From NCBI GenBank assembly GCA_029339505.1, contig JAQISU010000033.1, positions 3,671,001 through 3,735,000 on the forward strand: a DNA stretch of 64,000 nucleotides, written 5' to 3'. Both the position numbers and the translations under genes were made by a program. This DNA comes from Unio delphinus. Its lineage: Eukaryota; Mollusca; Bivalvia; Unionida; Unionidae. Below are positions 63,471 to 64,000 of this stretch, piece by piece (positions within the stretch are counted from its first letter, which is position 1; the number at the start of each line of letters is the position of its first letter). The notes below the pieces were generated by a model, which made no database searches, was not told the DNA's origin, and saw only the letters and a program-made list of their open reading frames with translations.

Positions 63471-64000
63471 ATCTGTGTGTGTTTGTGTACATGTGAGGAA
63501 AGGTGTATACACACACAATTTATTAATTTATTTAAAAACAGGTACACATGTCATACCCTAATGGCAATATAAATTGAAGCTGCTTACCTAGATGAGACAT
63601 TTTAGAAAAGCCTGCCCTTGAATATGTTTTATTGCTACACTCTGTAAACCCTGGGTTATCTTCGGAGTGGATGTGGGAGATGAACATAGCTGAAAACCCT
63701 ACAGACTCGCAATTAGTGAAAATAGGGATAAAACTTTGACATGAATTCGTGAAATGATCCTAGAGTCCGGGAATACTTGTTGGAACAAATGTTTAGCATT
63801 GTTTCCAGCTGAACAACTCACTCACAATGCTGCAGCATTGAAACCTTGCACTTCCATTGATGACTTAAAATGAGTAAGCGGCACTGTGATGCATTTTATG
63901 CAATTCACTTTTGTTCCAAGTGATAATGTTTCAACATAGTAATGCTGTGGGATAACATCCCTTGTCATTATTTATTTATAAGATCTACACCTTATACACG
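63469..64000. other. Right edge, nothing recognised
   Basis: AT-rich sequence without recognised features. A donor-like AGGTAAGC on the minus strand near 63585 does not extend a frame compatible with exon A. Confidence 0.4.

Noticed and set aside
63560..63640. First glycerol kinase coding exon upstream of exon A
   Set aside because: A donor-like AGGTAAGC lies near 63585, but the frame with the right phase has an upstream stop and no DQGTSS-type motif.

Overview
This is an AT-rich, intron-rich animal genome window with no bacterial-style gene packing. Several SINE copies with a tRNA-like head, and with internal domains that I recall from molluscan SINEs, suggest a mollusc, most likely a bivalve. 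That assignment is an inference from repeat style, not a proven identification.

One host gene dominates. A glycerol kinase (FGGY family) gene runs on the minus strand. I could place 16 consecutive coding exons, from 60659 down to the stop codon at 9286, and every splice phase joins correctly. They encode about 500 residues. Only the N-terminal exon(s) carrying the first phosphate-binding loop are missing, presumably beyond 64000. The last exon encodes a hydrophobic tail that ends in a short polar stretch, like the membrane tail of animal glycerol kinases that dock on mitochondria. The introns total about 50 kb and hold nearly everything else in the window.

Layout on the plus coordinate. 1-9285: 3' flank of the gene, with a decayed DIRS-like tyrosine-recombinase fragment (about 180-960), SINEs, a pogo/Tigger-type MITE (7448-8119) and a 54-bp minisatellite. 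9286-18433: last four exons, a gutted piggyBac copy bounded by TTAA (10188-11415), a SINE, 42/46-bp, 40-bp and 53-bp minisatellites, and a MITE inside the 40-bp array. 20040-23430: a decayed DIRS-like retroelement split by a MITE of a family with 6-bp target duplications. Two more copies of that family lie at 26820-27892 and 43460-44553. 29641-40653: an 11-kb intron of which 9.6 kb is satellite, a 45-bp subarray next to about 200 copies of a related 44-bp unit with nested higher-order duplications. 47600-51964: SINE pieces and a pogo/Tigger transposase pseudogene. 52970-56542: a TTAA-flanked DNA transposon. 57-64 kb: small repeats, a hAT-like MITE (61438-61911) and a long copy of the pogo-type MITE (62119-63407).

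The most interesting object is the 3573-bp element at 52970-56542. It has perfect 20-bp terminal inverted repeats starting AGG and TTAA target duplications, features I associate with the Kolobok superfamily. It carries two convergent genes. The plus-strand gene encodes a THAP-domain transposase that is broken by a stop codon, an internal deletion and an 11-bp duplication. The minus-strand gene has three clean exons and encodes an intact 198-residue cysteine-rich protein. The C-terminal two thirds of that protein resemble the cytoplasmic ballast domain of vertebrate P2X7 receptors. A transposon accessory gene related to a receptor domain, kept open beside a dead transposase, is the main lead here.
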